From the NCBI RefSeq assembly GCF_003600835.1, contig NZ_NQYC01000001.1, positions 1,630,001-1,694,000 of the forward strand: a DNA stretch of 64,000 bases. Reading direction: 5' to 3'. The position numbers and the translations under genes are program-made. The stretch's first letter is position 1; every line of letters begins with the position of its first letter. Origin of the DNA: Bacillus sp. PK3_68. Lineage in GTDB: Bacteria; Bacillota; Bacilli; Bacillales; Domibacillaceae. Shown piece by piece: positions 52,737 to 60,716 of this stretch. The notes beneath the pieces are model-generated. The model made no database searches and was not told the DNA's origin. It saw only the letters and a program-made list of their open reading frames with translations.

Positions 52737-52801
52737 TAGCTCACCTCCTTACCTGACTCCCCTTCCTGCGGTAATATTTTCATAGGAAGGGAGGTGTAAA
52801 A

Positions 52802-52996
52802 ATGGGTTACTACTATATTTGTTCAAGTTGTGAAAAAAATTACGGAATCGGCTTTCAGGGTTCCTATCCTTCCACAGTTGAGTTTTGTCCAGAAGATGGA
52901 GCTAAACTAGTAAAATCTTGTCCAAAATGCAATGAAACGATTGATAAACTAAATCAGAAGTTCTGCCCTCATTGCGGCGAGAAATATGTCAAATAG
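52802..52996 (+). CDS. Double zinc-ribbon protein, 64 aa
   Basis: Two Cys4-type knuckle pairs: YICSSCEKNYG with FCPEDGAKL, and SCPKCNETI with FCPHCGEKY. Such proteins bind nucleic acids or proteins. It is plus strand, divergent from the early HTH genes and convergent with 52989-53261. ATG after GGGAGGTG. Probably lysogen-expressed. Confidence 0.8.
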   Translation: MGYYYICSSCEKNYGIGFQGSYPSTVEFCPEDGAKLVKSCPKCNETIDKLNQKFCPHCGEKYVK

Positions 52997-53261
52997 TTAG
53001 CTTCGTCCCACAATATACGCAAAATTTTGCTGGTTTACCGATCTGAGGAATTTCTCTTTCACATGACTGACAATTCACTTTATTTTTAGCCGCCGTTGCC
53101 GCGGTGGCTTCCCTTGTAACATTAATCAATTCAGCAGTAGCTTTAATGACCTCCGGCAGAGCGCCCAATTTCTCGCTGGTGGGCGCTTCAATTGTTCGAT
53201 TAATCCAAACGCACAATGTGGATATAGTATCTTCAATGAGGCGTTTTTGTTCCTGATTCAA
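52989..53261 (-). CDS. Small protein with C-terminal zinc ribbon, 90 aa
   Basis: Helical front (LIEDTISTLCVWINRTIEA), Ala-rich linker, then NCQSCEREIP and FCVYCGTKL, a four-Cys site. TTG start with AGGAG upstream. It overlaps the plus-strand zinc-ribbon gene by 8 bp. Second gene after the Cro-like regulator. Confidence 0.75.
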   Translation of the reverse strand: MNQEQKRLIEDTISTLCVWINRTIEAPTSEKLGALPEVIKATAELINVTREATAATAAKNKVNCQSCEREIPQIGKPAKFCVYCGTKLTI

Positions 53262-53273
53262 CTTGGTTTCTCC

Positions 53274-53507
53274 TTAGCTGACTTCTTTTGAACCGCTTTT
53301 ATGTTTCATTTCGTTACATTTGTTTTCAAAAAAAATTGTCCACTCGAAACCTAAAGTTTTAGCGATTCGTTTTGCTACATTTACACTAGGATTTCTACTT
53401 CCTGATTCAATCATTGTATAGTAGGCACGTTTTACATTTGATTCTTCGGCTACATCATTATGTGTAAAGCCTCTTTGAAGCCTAAGTTCTTTAAGCCAAA
53501 CTCTCAA
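53274..53507 (-). CDS. Cro-like XRE regulator, 77 aa
   Basis: HTH at about 13-35 (THNDVAEESNVKRAYYTMIE), then SVNVAKRIAKTLGFEW. TTG start after GGGGGTGG. Transcribed from the promoter at 53542-53570, divergent to the repressor, the standard place for Cro, which opposes the repressor and starts lytic growth. Confidence 0.85.
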   Translation of the reverse strand: MRVWLKELRLQRGFTHNDVAEESNVKRAYYTMIESGSRNPSVNVAKRIAKTLGFEWTIFFENKCNEMKHKSGSKEVS

Positions 53508-53522
53508 TTTGCCACCCCCTTT

Positions 53523-53629
53523 GTATCGTTTCGTTACATTTATTATAGTATCGATATGTTACATAGTCAAGCTAATACGCAAAAAAAGTTTCTTTTTGTT
53601 ACATATAGTTTAAAGTAACTATCTGTTAC
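53523..53629. promoter_or_regulatory. Four repressor operators, GTATC-N5-GTTAC type
   Basis: Matches with the same 5-bp gap: GTATC-gtttc-GTTAC (53523-53537), GTATC-gatat-GTTAC (53548-53562), GTTTC-ttttt-GTTAC (53588-53602), GTAAC-tatct-GTTAC (53615-53629). The last is a perfect palindrome. They cover both divergent promoters, and spacing between them suggests cooperative binding and looping. Confidence 0.75.
53542..53570 (-). promoter_or_regulatory. Early lytic promoter (PR-like)
   Basis: Minus strand: -35 TTGACT (53565-53570), 17 bp, -10 TATAAT (53542-53547). Operator 2 covers the whole spacer, so repressor binding blocks it. Confidence 0.8.
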
Positions 53630-53637
53630 AGTAGAAT
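53609..53637 (+). promoter_or_regulatory. Repressor promoter (PRM-like)
   Basis: Plus strand: weak -35 TTTAAA (53609-53614), 17 bp, -10 TAGAAT (53632-53637). Operator 4 lies between the elements. A weak promoter fits a repressor that controls its own amount. Confidence 0.5.
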
Positions 53638-53661
53638 GGTCTTTGAAAGGGCGTGAAACCT

Positions 53662-54009
53662 TTGCTGCCAGAAAGGCTTATAAAATTAAGAAAAGAAAAC
53701 AAAAAAACACAACAACAAATAGCGGATTTTTTAGGGATAACCAGACCCGCATATACAGCTTATGAACGGGGAACACGCCAACCAGATTATGAAACACTTC
53801 GTAAGATAGCGGATTACTATATGGTATCCACAGACTACCTTCTTGGTAGAAGTGACAACCCTGATCTAGATGGCTTAAGCGATCCTGCCTTCATTGCTTT
53901 TACAAATGATCCAGAACTTCAACACTGGTATAAAGAGCTTCCAAAAAGCCCAGAGGATCGTTTACGTAAATTAAAGAAACTATGGGAGATCATTAAGGAT
54001 GAAGAATAA
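53662..54009 (+). CDS. Prophage repressor, XRE family, 115 aa
   Basis: Start TTG 53662 gives MLPERLIKLRKENKKTQQQI, the usual repressor beginning; AAAGGG is 10 bases upstream. The HTH covers about 15-35 (IADFLGITRPAYTAYERGTR) and the C-terminal part is helical for dimer contact. No LexA-like protease domain, so release from lysogeny probably depends on ImmA-type cleavage. GTG at 53653 is an alternative start. Confidence 0.88.
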   Translation: MLPERLIKLRKENKKTQQQIADFLGITRPAYTAYERGTRQPDYETLRKIADYYMVSTDYLLGRSDNPDLDGLSDPAFIAFTNDPELQHWYKELPKSPEDRLRKLKKLWEIIKDEE

Positions 54010-54040
54010 CACGCCTTGTGCGTGTATTTATTTAACTTTT
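54010..54040 (+). terminator. Terminator after the repressor
   Basis: ACACGC-ctt-GCGTGT-type hairpin followed by ATTTATTTAACTTTTTT on the plus strand. Confidence 0.6.
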
Positions 54041-54135
54041 TTACGGTAAAATTTAGTATTTTAAGAGGTAAATAGTACTTTCTGCAAATAGTAGAAATGT
54101 ACTTGTTATAAATATGCACAAAGAGGGGATAGAAA

Positions 54136-54780
54136 ATGAAGAAGTTTTTTGCATTTGGTTGTCTGGGCTTTGTAGGACTAATTGTATTAGCGATTATTGG
54201 GATAGTAATGATTGGTGGAGATTTTACTACACAAACATCAGACAACAGTAATGAAGATGCACAAACTACAGCTGCTGATCCAAAGCCTGCTGAAGAATCA
54301 AAAAAAGAAACTACCAAACTCACAAAAGAAAAATTTGAACAAATTAAAGATGGAATGTCTTATGATGAAGTTGTTAAAATTGTAGGTAGCGAAGGAACTC
54401 TTCTATCTGAAACTGGAGATTCAGGAACAGAGTTTCACACTCAAATGTATGAGTTTGAAACAGATGGCTTTCTTTCTAGCGCAAATATGACTTTCCAAGG
54501 TGGCAAGTTAATAAATAAAGCTCAAATGGGACTCGGTGGAGACTCAGATGTGACTGTTTCTTTAGATGAATTTGGTAAAATTGAAAATGGAATGTCTTAT
54601 GATGAAGTAACGCAAATCATAGGCGGAGAAGGAGAAAAGCTATCTGAATCTGGCGAGGAAGGTTCTGAATTCCATACTGTTATTTATAGCTATAATGGAG
54701 AAGGTGGACTTGGAGCAAATGCCAACTTTACTTTCCAAGGCGGAAAATTAATGAATAAAGCTCAAATGGGCTTAAAATAA
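54136..54780 (+). CDS. DUF3862 protein with two repeats and a membrane anchor, 214 aa
   Basis: N-terminal membrane helix (about 8-30, FGCLGFVGLIVLAIIGIVMI), then an acidic linker, then two copies of an 80-residue DUF3862/SmpA-like domain (KFEQIKDGMSYDEVVKIVGS; EFGKIENGMSYDEVTQIIGG; both ending TFQGGKL-N-KAQMGL). It faces outward. Expressed from the lysogeny strand between repressor and ImmA, so it may alter the surface or block superinfection. ATG after AGAGGGG. Confidence 0.82.
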   Translation: MKKFFAFGCLGFVGLIVLAIIGIVMIGGDFTTQTSDNSNEDAQTTAADPKPAEESKKETTKLTKEKFEQIKDGMSYDEVVKIVGSEGTLLSETGDSGTEFHTQMYEFETDGFLSSANMTFQGGKLINKAQMGLGGDSDVTVSLDEFGKIENGMSYDEVTQIIGGEGEKLSESGEEGSEFHTVIYSYNGEGGLGANANFTFQGGKLMNKAQMGLK

Positions 54781-54785
54781 TATCA

Positions 54786-54812
54786 TCCCCACTTCTGTGG
54801 GGCTTTCTTTTA
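54786..54812 (+). terminator. Terminator after DUF3862 gene
   Basis: CCCCAC-ttct-GTGGGG followed by CTTTCTTTT on the plus strand. Confidence 0.8.
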
Positions 54813-54853
54813 ACTCACAACCGAACATATATTCTCTTCAAGAGGTGAGGCCA

Positions 54854-55399
54854 ATGGAAAATTGCTATTCTTACACACCATTAGAAACTTATGTAAAAGA
54901 TTTATATTATTCACTGTCGATTTATCGGCCTGAACAACTTGATTTAAAGTTAATCGCCGAAAAACTAAGAATTCGTATCTACTACGAGGATATGCCAAGC
55001 GAAGCTTCTGTGTATGCTGGACGTAGCAGAATTATACTTGATGAAAGATTAACACCACAGCAGCAATGGCAAGATTTCGGCCATGAACTTTGCCATATCT
55101 TAAGGCATGTTGGAGAGCAGTATGGTATCCCTTCTTCTTTCCGGCTACTACAAGAGAGGCAAGCAACTAATTTTATGTATCACTTTTGCATACCTACTTT
55201 TATGTTGGAGCTATTATCCTTTCCTTGGAGAAAAAGCGAAGTTATTGAGTTGATTTCAAAGACCTTCAATGTTGAATATGAATTTGCTGCTCAAAGGCTT
55301 GAACGTTGGATATTGCAGAAAGAGAGCTCTTTATTCTATGAGAGAATCTTTGACCCCATTTGGCATTACCAAGTCGAAGCTATCAATCAAAAAAAATAA
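54854..55399 (+). CDS. ImmA/IrrE-type metalloprotease
   Basis: 181 residues from the ATG after AGGTGAG (a longer frame starts at 54797 with no ribosome site). Catalytic zinc motif HELCH at 77-81 with a nearby ILRH. Such proteases cleave phage or ICE repressors to trigger induction (ImmA of ICEBs1). The likely substrate here is the 53662-54009 repressor or the 55417-55800 regulator. Confidence 0.9.
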   Translation: MENCYSYTPLETYVKDLYYSLSIYRPEQLDLKLIAEKLRIRIYYEDMPSEASVYAGRSRIILDERLTPQQQWQDFGHELCHILRHVGEQYGIPSSFRLLQERQATNFMYHFCIPTFMLELLSFPWRKSEVIELISKTFNVEYEFAAQRLERWILQKESSLFYERIFDPIWHYQVEAINQKK

Positions 55400-55416
55400 T
55401 CTAGAGGTGTTTTAAA

Positions 55417-55800
55417 ATGACTATTTTTGCAAAACGTTTAAAAGATTTAAGACTACAAAAAAACCTTTCATTGATAGAACTTTCCCGTAAAGTGAACCTG
55501 AGCCGGGATGCTTTGGAAGCCTATGAACAAGGCAAAAGAATTCCTGACCTTTCGCAAGTATTTAAGTTGAAAGAGTTTTTTAATGTTTCTTTATGCTACC
55601 TCATAGGCAAAACAGACAATCCAACTGAAATCATTGACATTTCTAATGAATTTGAAAGCTTTCATATCAATGGAATTCAAGATTTATCAGAAGAAGAAAT
55701 AAAGAAAATTTCTCTTATAGCCAGCGATGACTCTCTTTATATGGAATGGTATCTCGACAATACAGAAACTGAAGAACCAAATAACTTTATAGAGGACTGA
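55417..55800 (+). CDS. Second XRE regulator, 127 aa
   Basis: HTH at about 15-40 (LSLIELSRKVNLSRDALEAY, then EQGKRIPDL); acidic end with EWYLDNTETEEPNN. It is next to the ImmA gene, an arrangement resembling ImmR/ImmA, so it could be the real ImmA target or an anti-repressor. Starts 17 bp after ImmA. Confidence 0.85.
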   Translation: MTIFAKRLKDLRLQKNLSLIELSRKVNLSRDALEAYEQGKRIPDLSQVFKLKEFFNVSLCYLIGKTDNPTEIIDISNEFESFHINGIQDLSEEEIKKISLIASDDSLYMEWYLDNTETEEPNNFIED

Positions 55801-55804
55801 TACT

Positions 55805-56011
55805 ATGCTTTCTGAATTTGAAATCAAAAGAGCTAAAAAGTTGAGACAAAAAGCGTTAAAGAATCCTGTTAAACGTGAATTAATTAGAATTCCTGTTTTC
55901 GAGAGAGTATACATAAAAGATGGTGAACTTTATGGAGAATTAGTTGGTGATAAAACACCACGAAAAGTAAGTGAATGTACTGTTGAATCTCGACTATCTA
56001 AGGGAGATTAA
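55805..56011 (+). CDS. Hypothetical protein, 68 aa
   Basis: MLSEFEIKRAKKLRQKALKN, then RIPVFERVYIKDGELYGELV. Helix then beta hairpin; no family recognised. 4 bp behind the regulator gene and probably in the same operon. It could be a small modulator. Confidence 0.65.
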   Translation: MLSEFEIKRAKKLRQKALKNPVKRELIRIPVFERVYIKDGELYGELVGDKTPRKVSECTVESRLSKGD

Positions 56012-56102
56012 TTTTTTTACCTTCAAACAGAACGTACATTCCTAATTAAACCTTAAATTATGAAATAGGAGATTGTTCTGTATTTCTTTGAGATGAATTC
56101 GG

Positions 56103-56122
56103 AAGCTCAAAGAGCTTTTTTG
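56103..56122 (+). terminator. Terminator before integrase
   Basis: AGCTC-aaa-GAGCT followed by TTTTTTG on the plus strand; the integrase must have its own promoter in 56123-56180, not identified. Confidence 0.65.
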
Positions 56123-56187
56123 TAGTCTGAGCTATGTTGAATAATACATTTTTAGCTTAAATGATAGAAATAAAGGGAGGTAATCAA

Positions 56188-57360
56188 ATGGCTAGTATCG
56201 AAAAGCGCGGGAAAGGCTCCTATCGGCTCACTGTAGAGCTCGGATACGATCATGAGGGTAACAGGATTAAAAGACGAAAAACAGTGAAATGCAAGGGCAT
56301 TACAGAGGCTAGAAAGGAACTTGCTAAATTTGTTACCGAAGTAGAAAGCGGAGAATACATTACACCGGAAAAAATGTTATTTTCGGCCTTTGTAGATGAA
56401 TGGCAAGAAAACCACGGAAATAACGAGCTTGGAGAGCAAACAATGGAAAGTTATAGAATGTATTTAAAAAATCATATCTTACCTTTCTTTGGCTCTATGA
56501 GACTAAATGAAGTAAAACCCATCCATGTAATTAAGTTTCTTTCAGAAGCGCAACGGACTGACGGACAGGGCGAACTTTCTGTTGGCAGTAAACAATATCT
56601 GTATCGTATTCTTCGTGATATATTTCAGCGTGCTGTTGATTGGAAAAAGATTAAAGAGAATCCAGTAGCTGCCGTAAAGAAGCCTAAAGCAAAAAAAGGA
56701 GAAAAAAAGAAACGAGCTGAAGTCTATGATGAAGATGAAGTTCGGGCTCTCTTTGCTGCAGCGCAAAGTGAACCGATGCATTGGCGTGTATTTCTTTCTC
56801 TCGCTCTAGCTGCTGGATTAAGAAGAAGTGAATTATTAGGAATTGAATTGTCTAAAATTAATATAGAAAAACAAGAAATTTTCATCGATCAGGCTATTGT
56901 TCGCGGCAAAAACGGAAAGCCTGTTATTAAGAATACAAAAAGTGATGCTTCTGAACGGTTAATCTCTTTGCCTTCTTCTGTCACATTGGAACTAAAACAA
57001 TACATTCACCAACTTAAAAAAGAAAGGTTGAAATCTGGTGATGATTGGGTAGAAAAAGAACATGAATGGTTATTCTGTAATATTGACGGAACTCACTTTT
57101 ATCCAACCACCCCTTCTACCTGGTGGCGACGATTTACCAAACGGGCTGGCGTACGTTACATAAGGCTGCATGATCTACGTCACACATCAGCTACCTTATT
57201 AATCAATCAGGGTGTCCATGCAAAAATTATTTCAGAACGTCTTGGTCATGCTGATATTCGGATCACAATGGACACTTATGGCCATGCATTAAAAAAAGCA
57301 GATCAAGAAGCTGCAGACAAATTGGATGAGCTATTTTTGAGTGAAAAAAAGCAAGGTTAA
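56188..57360 (+). CDS. int: Tyrosine recombinase (integrase)
   Basis: 390 residues. N-terminal arm-binding domain (SIEKRGKGSYRLTVELGYD), central core-binding SAM-like domain (FSAFVDEWQENHGNNELGEQ), catalytic domain with Arg in AAGLRRSEL, HDLRHTSATL (His-x-x-Arg) and LGHADIRITMDTYGH (His and Tyr nucleophile). It recombines attP with the tRNA-Ala gene. ATG 56188 follows GGGAGG; the longer frame from 56161 is not preferred. Its end lies 95 bp from attR. Confidence 0.95.
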   Translation: MASIEKRGKGSYRLTVELGYDHEGNRIKRRKTVKCKGITEARKELAKFVTEVESGEYITPEKMLFSAFVDEWQENHGNNELGEQTMESYRMYLKNHILPFFGSMRLNEVKPIHVIKFLSEAQRTDGQGELSVGSKQYLYRILRDIFQRAVDWKKIKENPVAAVKKPKAKKGEKKKRAEVYDEDEVRALFAAAQSEPMHWRVFLSLALAAGLRRSELLGIELSKINIEKQEIFIDQAIVRGKNGKPVIKNTKSDASERLISLPSSVTLELKQYIHQLKKERLKSGDDWVEKEHEWLFCNIDGTHFYPTTPSTWWRRFTKRAGVRYIRLHDLRHTSATLLINQGVHAKIISERLGHADIRITMDTYGHALKKADQEAADKLDELFLSEKKQG

Positions 57361-57368
57361 AAAAATCG

Positions 57369-57385
57369 GTCCCCAATCGGGACCC
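57369..57385. other. Candidate integrase arm-type site, right
   Basis: GGTCCCC-AATC-GGGACCC closely matches the left motif at 3364-3381. Just downstream of int and before attR. Confidence 0.35.
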
Positions 57386-57429
57386 ATTTGCTTATTTATT
57401 TTTAATTGCTTAATCTTGGGCATAAGAAA

Positions 57430-57450
57430 AACCCTTGCTGCGCAAGGGTT
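57430..57450 (-). terminator. Phage-supplied terminator for tRNA-Ala
   Basis: AACCCTTGC-gca-GCAAGGGTT followed by TTTCTTATG on the minus strand, a few bases beyond the tRNA 3' end. The phage carries its own terminator next to attP and so replaces the host hairpin at 3161-3194. Confidence 0.75.
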
Positions 57451-57454
57451 TAAG

Positions 57455-57502
57455 TAATGGAGCATAGCGGGCTCGAACCGCTGACCTCTACACTGCCAGT
57501 GT
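57455..57502. repeat. attR: tRNA-Ala 3' end restored by the phage
   Basis: 48 bp identical to 3200-3247. Lies inside the intact tRNA, covering its anticodon loop to its 3' end. The phage therefore keeps the tRNA gene functional after integration. Confidence 0.93.
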
Positions 57503-57530
57503 AGCGCTCTCCCAGCTGAGCTAATGCCCC
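57458..57530 (-). tRNA. tRNA-Ala (GGC anticodon)
   Basis: 73 nt on the minus strand. Acceptor GGGGCAT/ATGCTCC, D arm GCTC...GAGC, anticodon stem CTACA/TGTAG with loop CTGGCAG (anticodon GGC, read GCC), T arm AGCGG-TTCGAGC-CCGCT. Discriminator A at 57458, CCA not encoded. The 5' part is host DNA and the 3' part was supplied by the prophage. Confidence 0.96.
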
Positions 57531-57627
57531 GTTCATTGCTCTATTGACTATTATATTAATTTCATCCCAAATAGCAATACCTTTTCAAAAAGAAAGAATA
57601 TTTAAAATTTAAAAGGAGGATGGCTTT

Positions 57628-58620
57628 GTGTTCCAAACTATCTATTATAAATTCGTTGAATCTCCTATTTTATTTCGGATTCTCATCATTGCTGTCTTTT
57701 TTATTACGCTTTTCGGGACAGCTGTCCACCTCATCGAGCCACATACGTTCCCAACTGTTTTTGAAGGAATCTGGTGGGCGGTCGTTACTGCTTCAACAGT
57801 CGGTTTCGGGGATTATGCCCCTAAAACAACCGCTGGAAGGCTTATTGGCATCGGGTTAATATTTGCCGGAGCCGGTTTTTTATCCGCTTATTTTATTAAT
57901 TTGGCAGCGTCTGCTGTAACTTTGCAAAACTCTTTACGCGAGGGAAGAGCCGTTTACACCCATAAAAACCATCTAGTCATCATTGGCTGGAATGAACGTA
58001 CAAAAGAAATTATTGATCATTTACATACATTGCCTTTCTCTCGTCACGTCGTTCTTATTGATGAATCTTTGCGGACAAACCCTTATTCAGAAAAGATTGT
58101 TCACTTCATTCAAGGTGCCCCTTATAAAGACGAAATCTTAAAAAAGGCGAATATAAAAGAAGCAGCAAGCGCTTTAATTACATCTGACCAAAATAAAAAT
58201 GAGATGCATGCAGATATGAATTCAATTCTGACTTTGGTAGCAGTGAGAGGCAGCAACCCTTCTCTCCATTGTATCGTAGAAATCTTGACCAATGACCAAG
58301 TAATTAATGCTAAACGGGCAGGTGCAGACGAAGTGATCCAAACAAATAAGCATGCAAGCTCTATTATGCTAAGCAGTATTCAGCATGAAGGCGCCTCTGC
58401 CTCCATCATGCATTTAATCGACCCAACCAATGGAAGTTTTCTACAATCCATGTCACCCGATCTGGAATGGAACAATCTCCGCTTTGGAGAGTTAGCCATT
58501 ATTCTTTTGAAAGAGCGTATTCTTTTAATCGGTATTCAAAGAGCGGGCGAGATACTGATCAATCCCCCGCTCTCTTTTCAAATCGGTTCTTCTGATCAAT
58601 TGCTCGTGATTAAACATTGA
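57628..58620 (+). CDS. yugO: Potassium channel with RCK/TrkA domain (YugO-like)
   Basis: 330 residues. Two membrane helices with the pore loop TASTVGFGDYAPK (selectivity filter TVGFGD), then a RCK/TrkA-N NAD-binding domain (HLVIIGWNERTKEII) and a TrkA-C-like end. Homologues of B. subtilis YugO release K+ and drive electrical signalling in biofilms. GTG after AAAGGAGG. Convergent with yugN, whose end it overlaps by 11 bp. Confidence 0.93.
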   Translation: MFQTIYYKFVESPILFRILIIAVFFITLFGTAVHLIEPHTFPTVFEGIWWAVVTASTVGFGDYAPKTTAGRLIGIGLIFAGAGFLSAYFINLAASAVTLQNSLREGRAVYTHKNHLVIIGWNERTKEIIDHLHTLPFSRHVVLIDESLRTNPYSEKIVHFIQGAPYKDEILKKANIKEAASALITSDQNKNEMHADMNSILTLVAVRGSNPSLHCIVEILTNDQVINAKRAGADEVIQTNKHASSIMLSSIQHEGASASIMHLIDPTNGSFLQSMSPDLEWNNLRFGELAIILLKERILLIGIQRAGEILINPPLSFQIGSSDQLLVIKH

Positions 58621-59014
58621 GCGTCTTTTCGGTCTCTTCTAGTATCCGTTGCCCGGATATCACATATTTTTCTTTTACTTTCGCATCAGCATCTTCGGGT
58701 TCAGCAAACTGGTTAAAAGCCCCTCCTACATTCCCAGGTGTAGCGAGCTCATCGATTCCTCGCTCATAAACATGGGCAAGAATGAATGGAGAGCCGATTT
58801 TAACTATGACACCCGGCGAATCTAGCTGGCCATTCGTCGCAATAAAAGGAATTCTTAAAAATTGATATCCTTCTTCATCGTTTATTTTGTAGTCAAAGGA
58901 ACCATGGTCATAATCCCAATTGCCTCCAATCGAATAACCGAGCGGCTTTAGCTTTTGTTCTAAATCATATAAATTAAAACTTTTTCCTTCTAATGCGGAA
59001 GGTAACTGAATCAT
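58610..59014 (-). CDS. yugN: YugN-like protein, 134 aa
   Basis: Pattern LPSALEGKSFNLYDLEQKLKPLGYSIGGNWDYDHG, split here as two short phrases: SALEGKSFNLYDL and GYSIGGNWDYDHG; ends with GFNQFAEPED-like FNQFAEPED. B. subtilis YugN family, unknown role. Small beta-rich cytoplasmic protein. Located next to yugO as in B. subtilis. Confidence 0.88.
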   Translation of the reverse strand: MIQLPSALEGKSFNLYDLEQKLKPLGYSIGGNWDYDHGSFDYKINDEEGYQFLRIPFIATNGQLDSPGVIVKIGSPFILAHVYERGIDELATPGNVGGAFNQFAEPEDADAKVKEKYVISGQRILEETEKTLNV

Positions 59015-59053
59015 CTGCTCATCCCCTCTCTTTTTTTATAGTGTCTCCAATAA

Positions 59054-59085
59054 TAAAAAAATTCCGCAGCTTTCTGCGGAATTTT
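59054..59085 (-). terminator. Terminator of yugJ
   Basis: AATTCCGCAG-aaag-CTGCGGAATT followed by TTTTTATTATT on the minus strand. Confidence 0.8.
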
Positions 59086-59098
59086 CACATTCTATTTA

Positions 59099-60262
59099 TT
59101 ACAAGGCAGTACGCAAAATAGCTAACACGCCTTCTTTATTCATTGGACAAAAGCGACCAAATTCTCCTCTCCTCATTGAATGGTCCGCTATTTCCTCCAA
59201 ATCAGCGCTAGTAATTCCATAATCAGAGAGACGTGCAGGTGCACCGAGGCTTAACCAAAAACCCCGGAGAGCCTCGATGCCTCGAAGACCTCTTTCCTTT
59301 TCTGATTTTCCTACCTCATTGACATTAAATACACGGTTTGCCAATTGACTAAAACGAGCCGGTTGAGAATGAATGGCATACTCCATCCACGCCGGAAATA
59401 AAATGGCCAAACCACCTGCATGAGGAATATCATATAGCCCTGATACAGCATGTTCAATAATATGGGCTGTCCAGTCACCACGATACCCTGATTGTAGAGT
59501 GCCATTTAAAGCGATGGTCCCAGCATACATTACTTTTGCACGGCACTCGTAGCTATCGGGCTGCTTTAAAAGCCGGGGAGCTGTCTCAATAAGAGTTTTT
59601 AAAGTTATCTCACTGAAGCTGTCTTGCAAATCCGCACCCTCACCATTCTGAAAATAGTTCTCAAGAATATGACACATAATATCAATAATACCAAAAACAG
59701 TTTGATCATGTGGCACTGTCATCGTGTACAATGGATCACAAATTGAAAATTGCGGAAACACATGCTGGCTATGCCAATCAATTTTTTCCTTTGTCTCCAA
59801 GTTAGTAATAACAAGACCTGCATTCATTTCAGAACCAGTAGCCGCCAGTGTTAAAATGGTACCTAAAGGGAGAGCGGCTTCTGTCGTTTTCCCTTTTGAA
59901 ATGAGTTCCCAAATACCGCCTTCATATTTGGCTCCAGCAGCAATGGCTTTTGCAGAGTCAATCACACTTCCTCCGCCAACAGCCAAAATAAAGTCAATTT
60001 GCTCTCTTTTACAAATGTCTATGCCTTTTTGTACCGTAGAAAGCCTAGGATTCGGCTCAACACCGGGCAGCTCATAAATATTCGCTTGAATAGCCTTTAA
60101 TTCTTTTATTACTTCATCATATAAACCATTCTGCTTGATGCTCCCGCCACCGTAAATTAGAAGAATGTTTTTGCCAAATCGCAGCAGCTCTGCCTGCAGC
60201 CTGCTGATCGATCCTTTCCCAAAAATCCATTTAACCGGATTATATTGAATAAATCGATTCAT
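59099..60262 (-). CDS. yugJ: Iron-containing NAD(P)-dependent alcohol (butanol) dehydrogenase
   Basis: 387 residues, group III dehydrogenase. Nucleotide site [13 protein letters not shown]; metal-site region with HILENYF and [17 protein letters not shown] (His ligands). Close to YugJ/YugK of B. subtilis; reduces aldehydes or oxidises alcohols. ATG after GGGGAG. Stands alone with its own terminator. Confidence 0.9.
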   Translation of the reverse strand: MNRFIQYNPVKWIFGKGSISRLQAELLRFGKNILLIYGGGSIKQNGLYDEVIKELKAIQANIYELPGVEPNPRLSTVQKGIDICKREQIDFILAVGGGSVIDSAKAIAAGAKYEGGIWELISKGKTTEAALPLGTILTLAATGSEMNAGLVITNLETKEKIDWHSQHVFPQFSICDPLYTMTVPHDQTVFGIIDIMCHILENYFQNGEGADLQDSFSEITLKTLIETAPRLLKQPDSYECRAKVMYAGTIALNGTLQSGYRGDWTAHIIEHAVSGLYDIPHAGGLAILFPAWMEYAIHSQPARFSQLANRVFNVNEVGKSEKERGLRGIEALRGFWLSLGAPARLSDYGITSADLEEIADHSMRRGEFGRFCPMNKEGVLAILRTAL

Positions 60263-60397
60263 CGTTTCTCCCCCTTTACCTTATTATTATAGAGCGACTA
60301 TATTTTTTCAAAAGAACATACTTTTTCTCTCTATGTATGGAAGCAAACAATTTGCGCATACTAAACATCGTCAGAGATGAAAGGAGGAATAAGAAAT

Positions 60398-60631
60398 ATG
60401 CATACACTTCAGCGTCTTGCGCTTGTATTTACGATTATTGGGGCTCTTAACTGGGGATTAATCGGACTGTTTCAATTTGATTTAGTGGCAGCTATCTTTG
60501 GCGGTCAGGACTCTGTACTTTCAAGAATCATTTATATTATCGTGGGAGTGGCAGGACTGATTAACCTTGGCTTGTTATTTAAAACATGGGATGCAACAGA
60601 AAACCGCCGCATGACTGCGCCTAATTCTTAG
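60398..60631 (+). CDS. yuzA: DUF378 membrane protein (YuzA-like), 77 aa
   Basis: Two membrane helices: LALVFTIIGALNWGLIGLF and IIYIIVGVAGLINLGLLF, with the family motif GALNWGLIGLF. ATG 60398 follows AAAGGAGG; the earlier ATG at 60377 overlaps that site. Function unknown. Placed by yugJ as in B. subtilis. Confidence 0.9.
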   Translation: MHTLQRLALVFTIIGALNWGLIGLFQFDLVAAIFGGQDSVLSRIIYIIVGVAGLINLGLLFKTWDATENRRMTAPNS

Positions 60632-60655
60632 TTTTGCCTTTTTATACAAAAAGAC

Positions 60656-60681
60656 AAGGCCGGTGAATTATCACCGGCCTT
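60656..60681 (-). terminator. Terminator between yuzA and glutamate dehydrogenase
   Basis: AAGGCCGGTGA-taat-TCACCGGCCTT; T-rich (TTGTCTTTTTG) on the minus side, so it ends the rocG-type transcript and may also end yuzA. Confidence 0.65.
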
Positions 60682-60716
60682 AGACTATGGAGGCTGTTCT
60701 TTTTGTTTTTATCTAA

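Larger units (their letters stand above)
3200..57502. mobile_element. Siphovirus-type prophage integrated in tRNA-Ala
   Basis: Bounded by identical 48-bp repeats at 3200-3247 and 57455-57502 that match the 3' end of tRNA-Ala(GGC), with a tyrosine recombinase next to the right repeat. It holds a full long-tailed phage gene order: integrase/immunity, recombination/replication, terminase, portal, protease, capsid, connectors, tail, lysis. The combination of xtrA, Xpf-type late regulator, XhlA and PBSX-like terminase is familiar from Bacillus PBSX/skin-type phages. Three structural or replication genes carry apparent frameshifts, so competence to excise and form particles is uncertain. Confidence 0.95.

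Noticed and set aside
3200-57502. CRISPR array or insertion sequence in the prophage
   Set aside because: No regular spaced direct repeats and no transposase-like frame were seen; repeats at 41104 and 42844 are only two copies.
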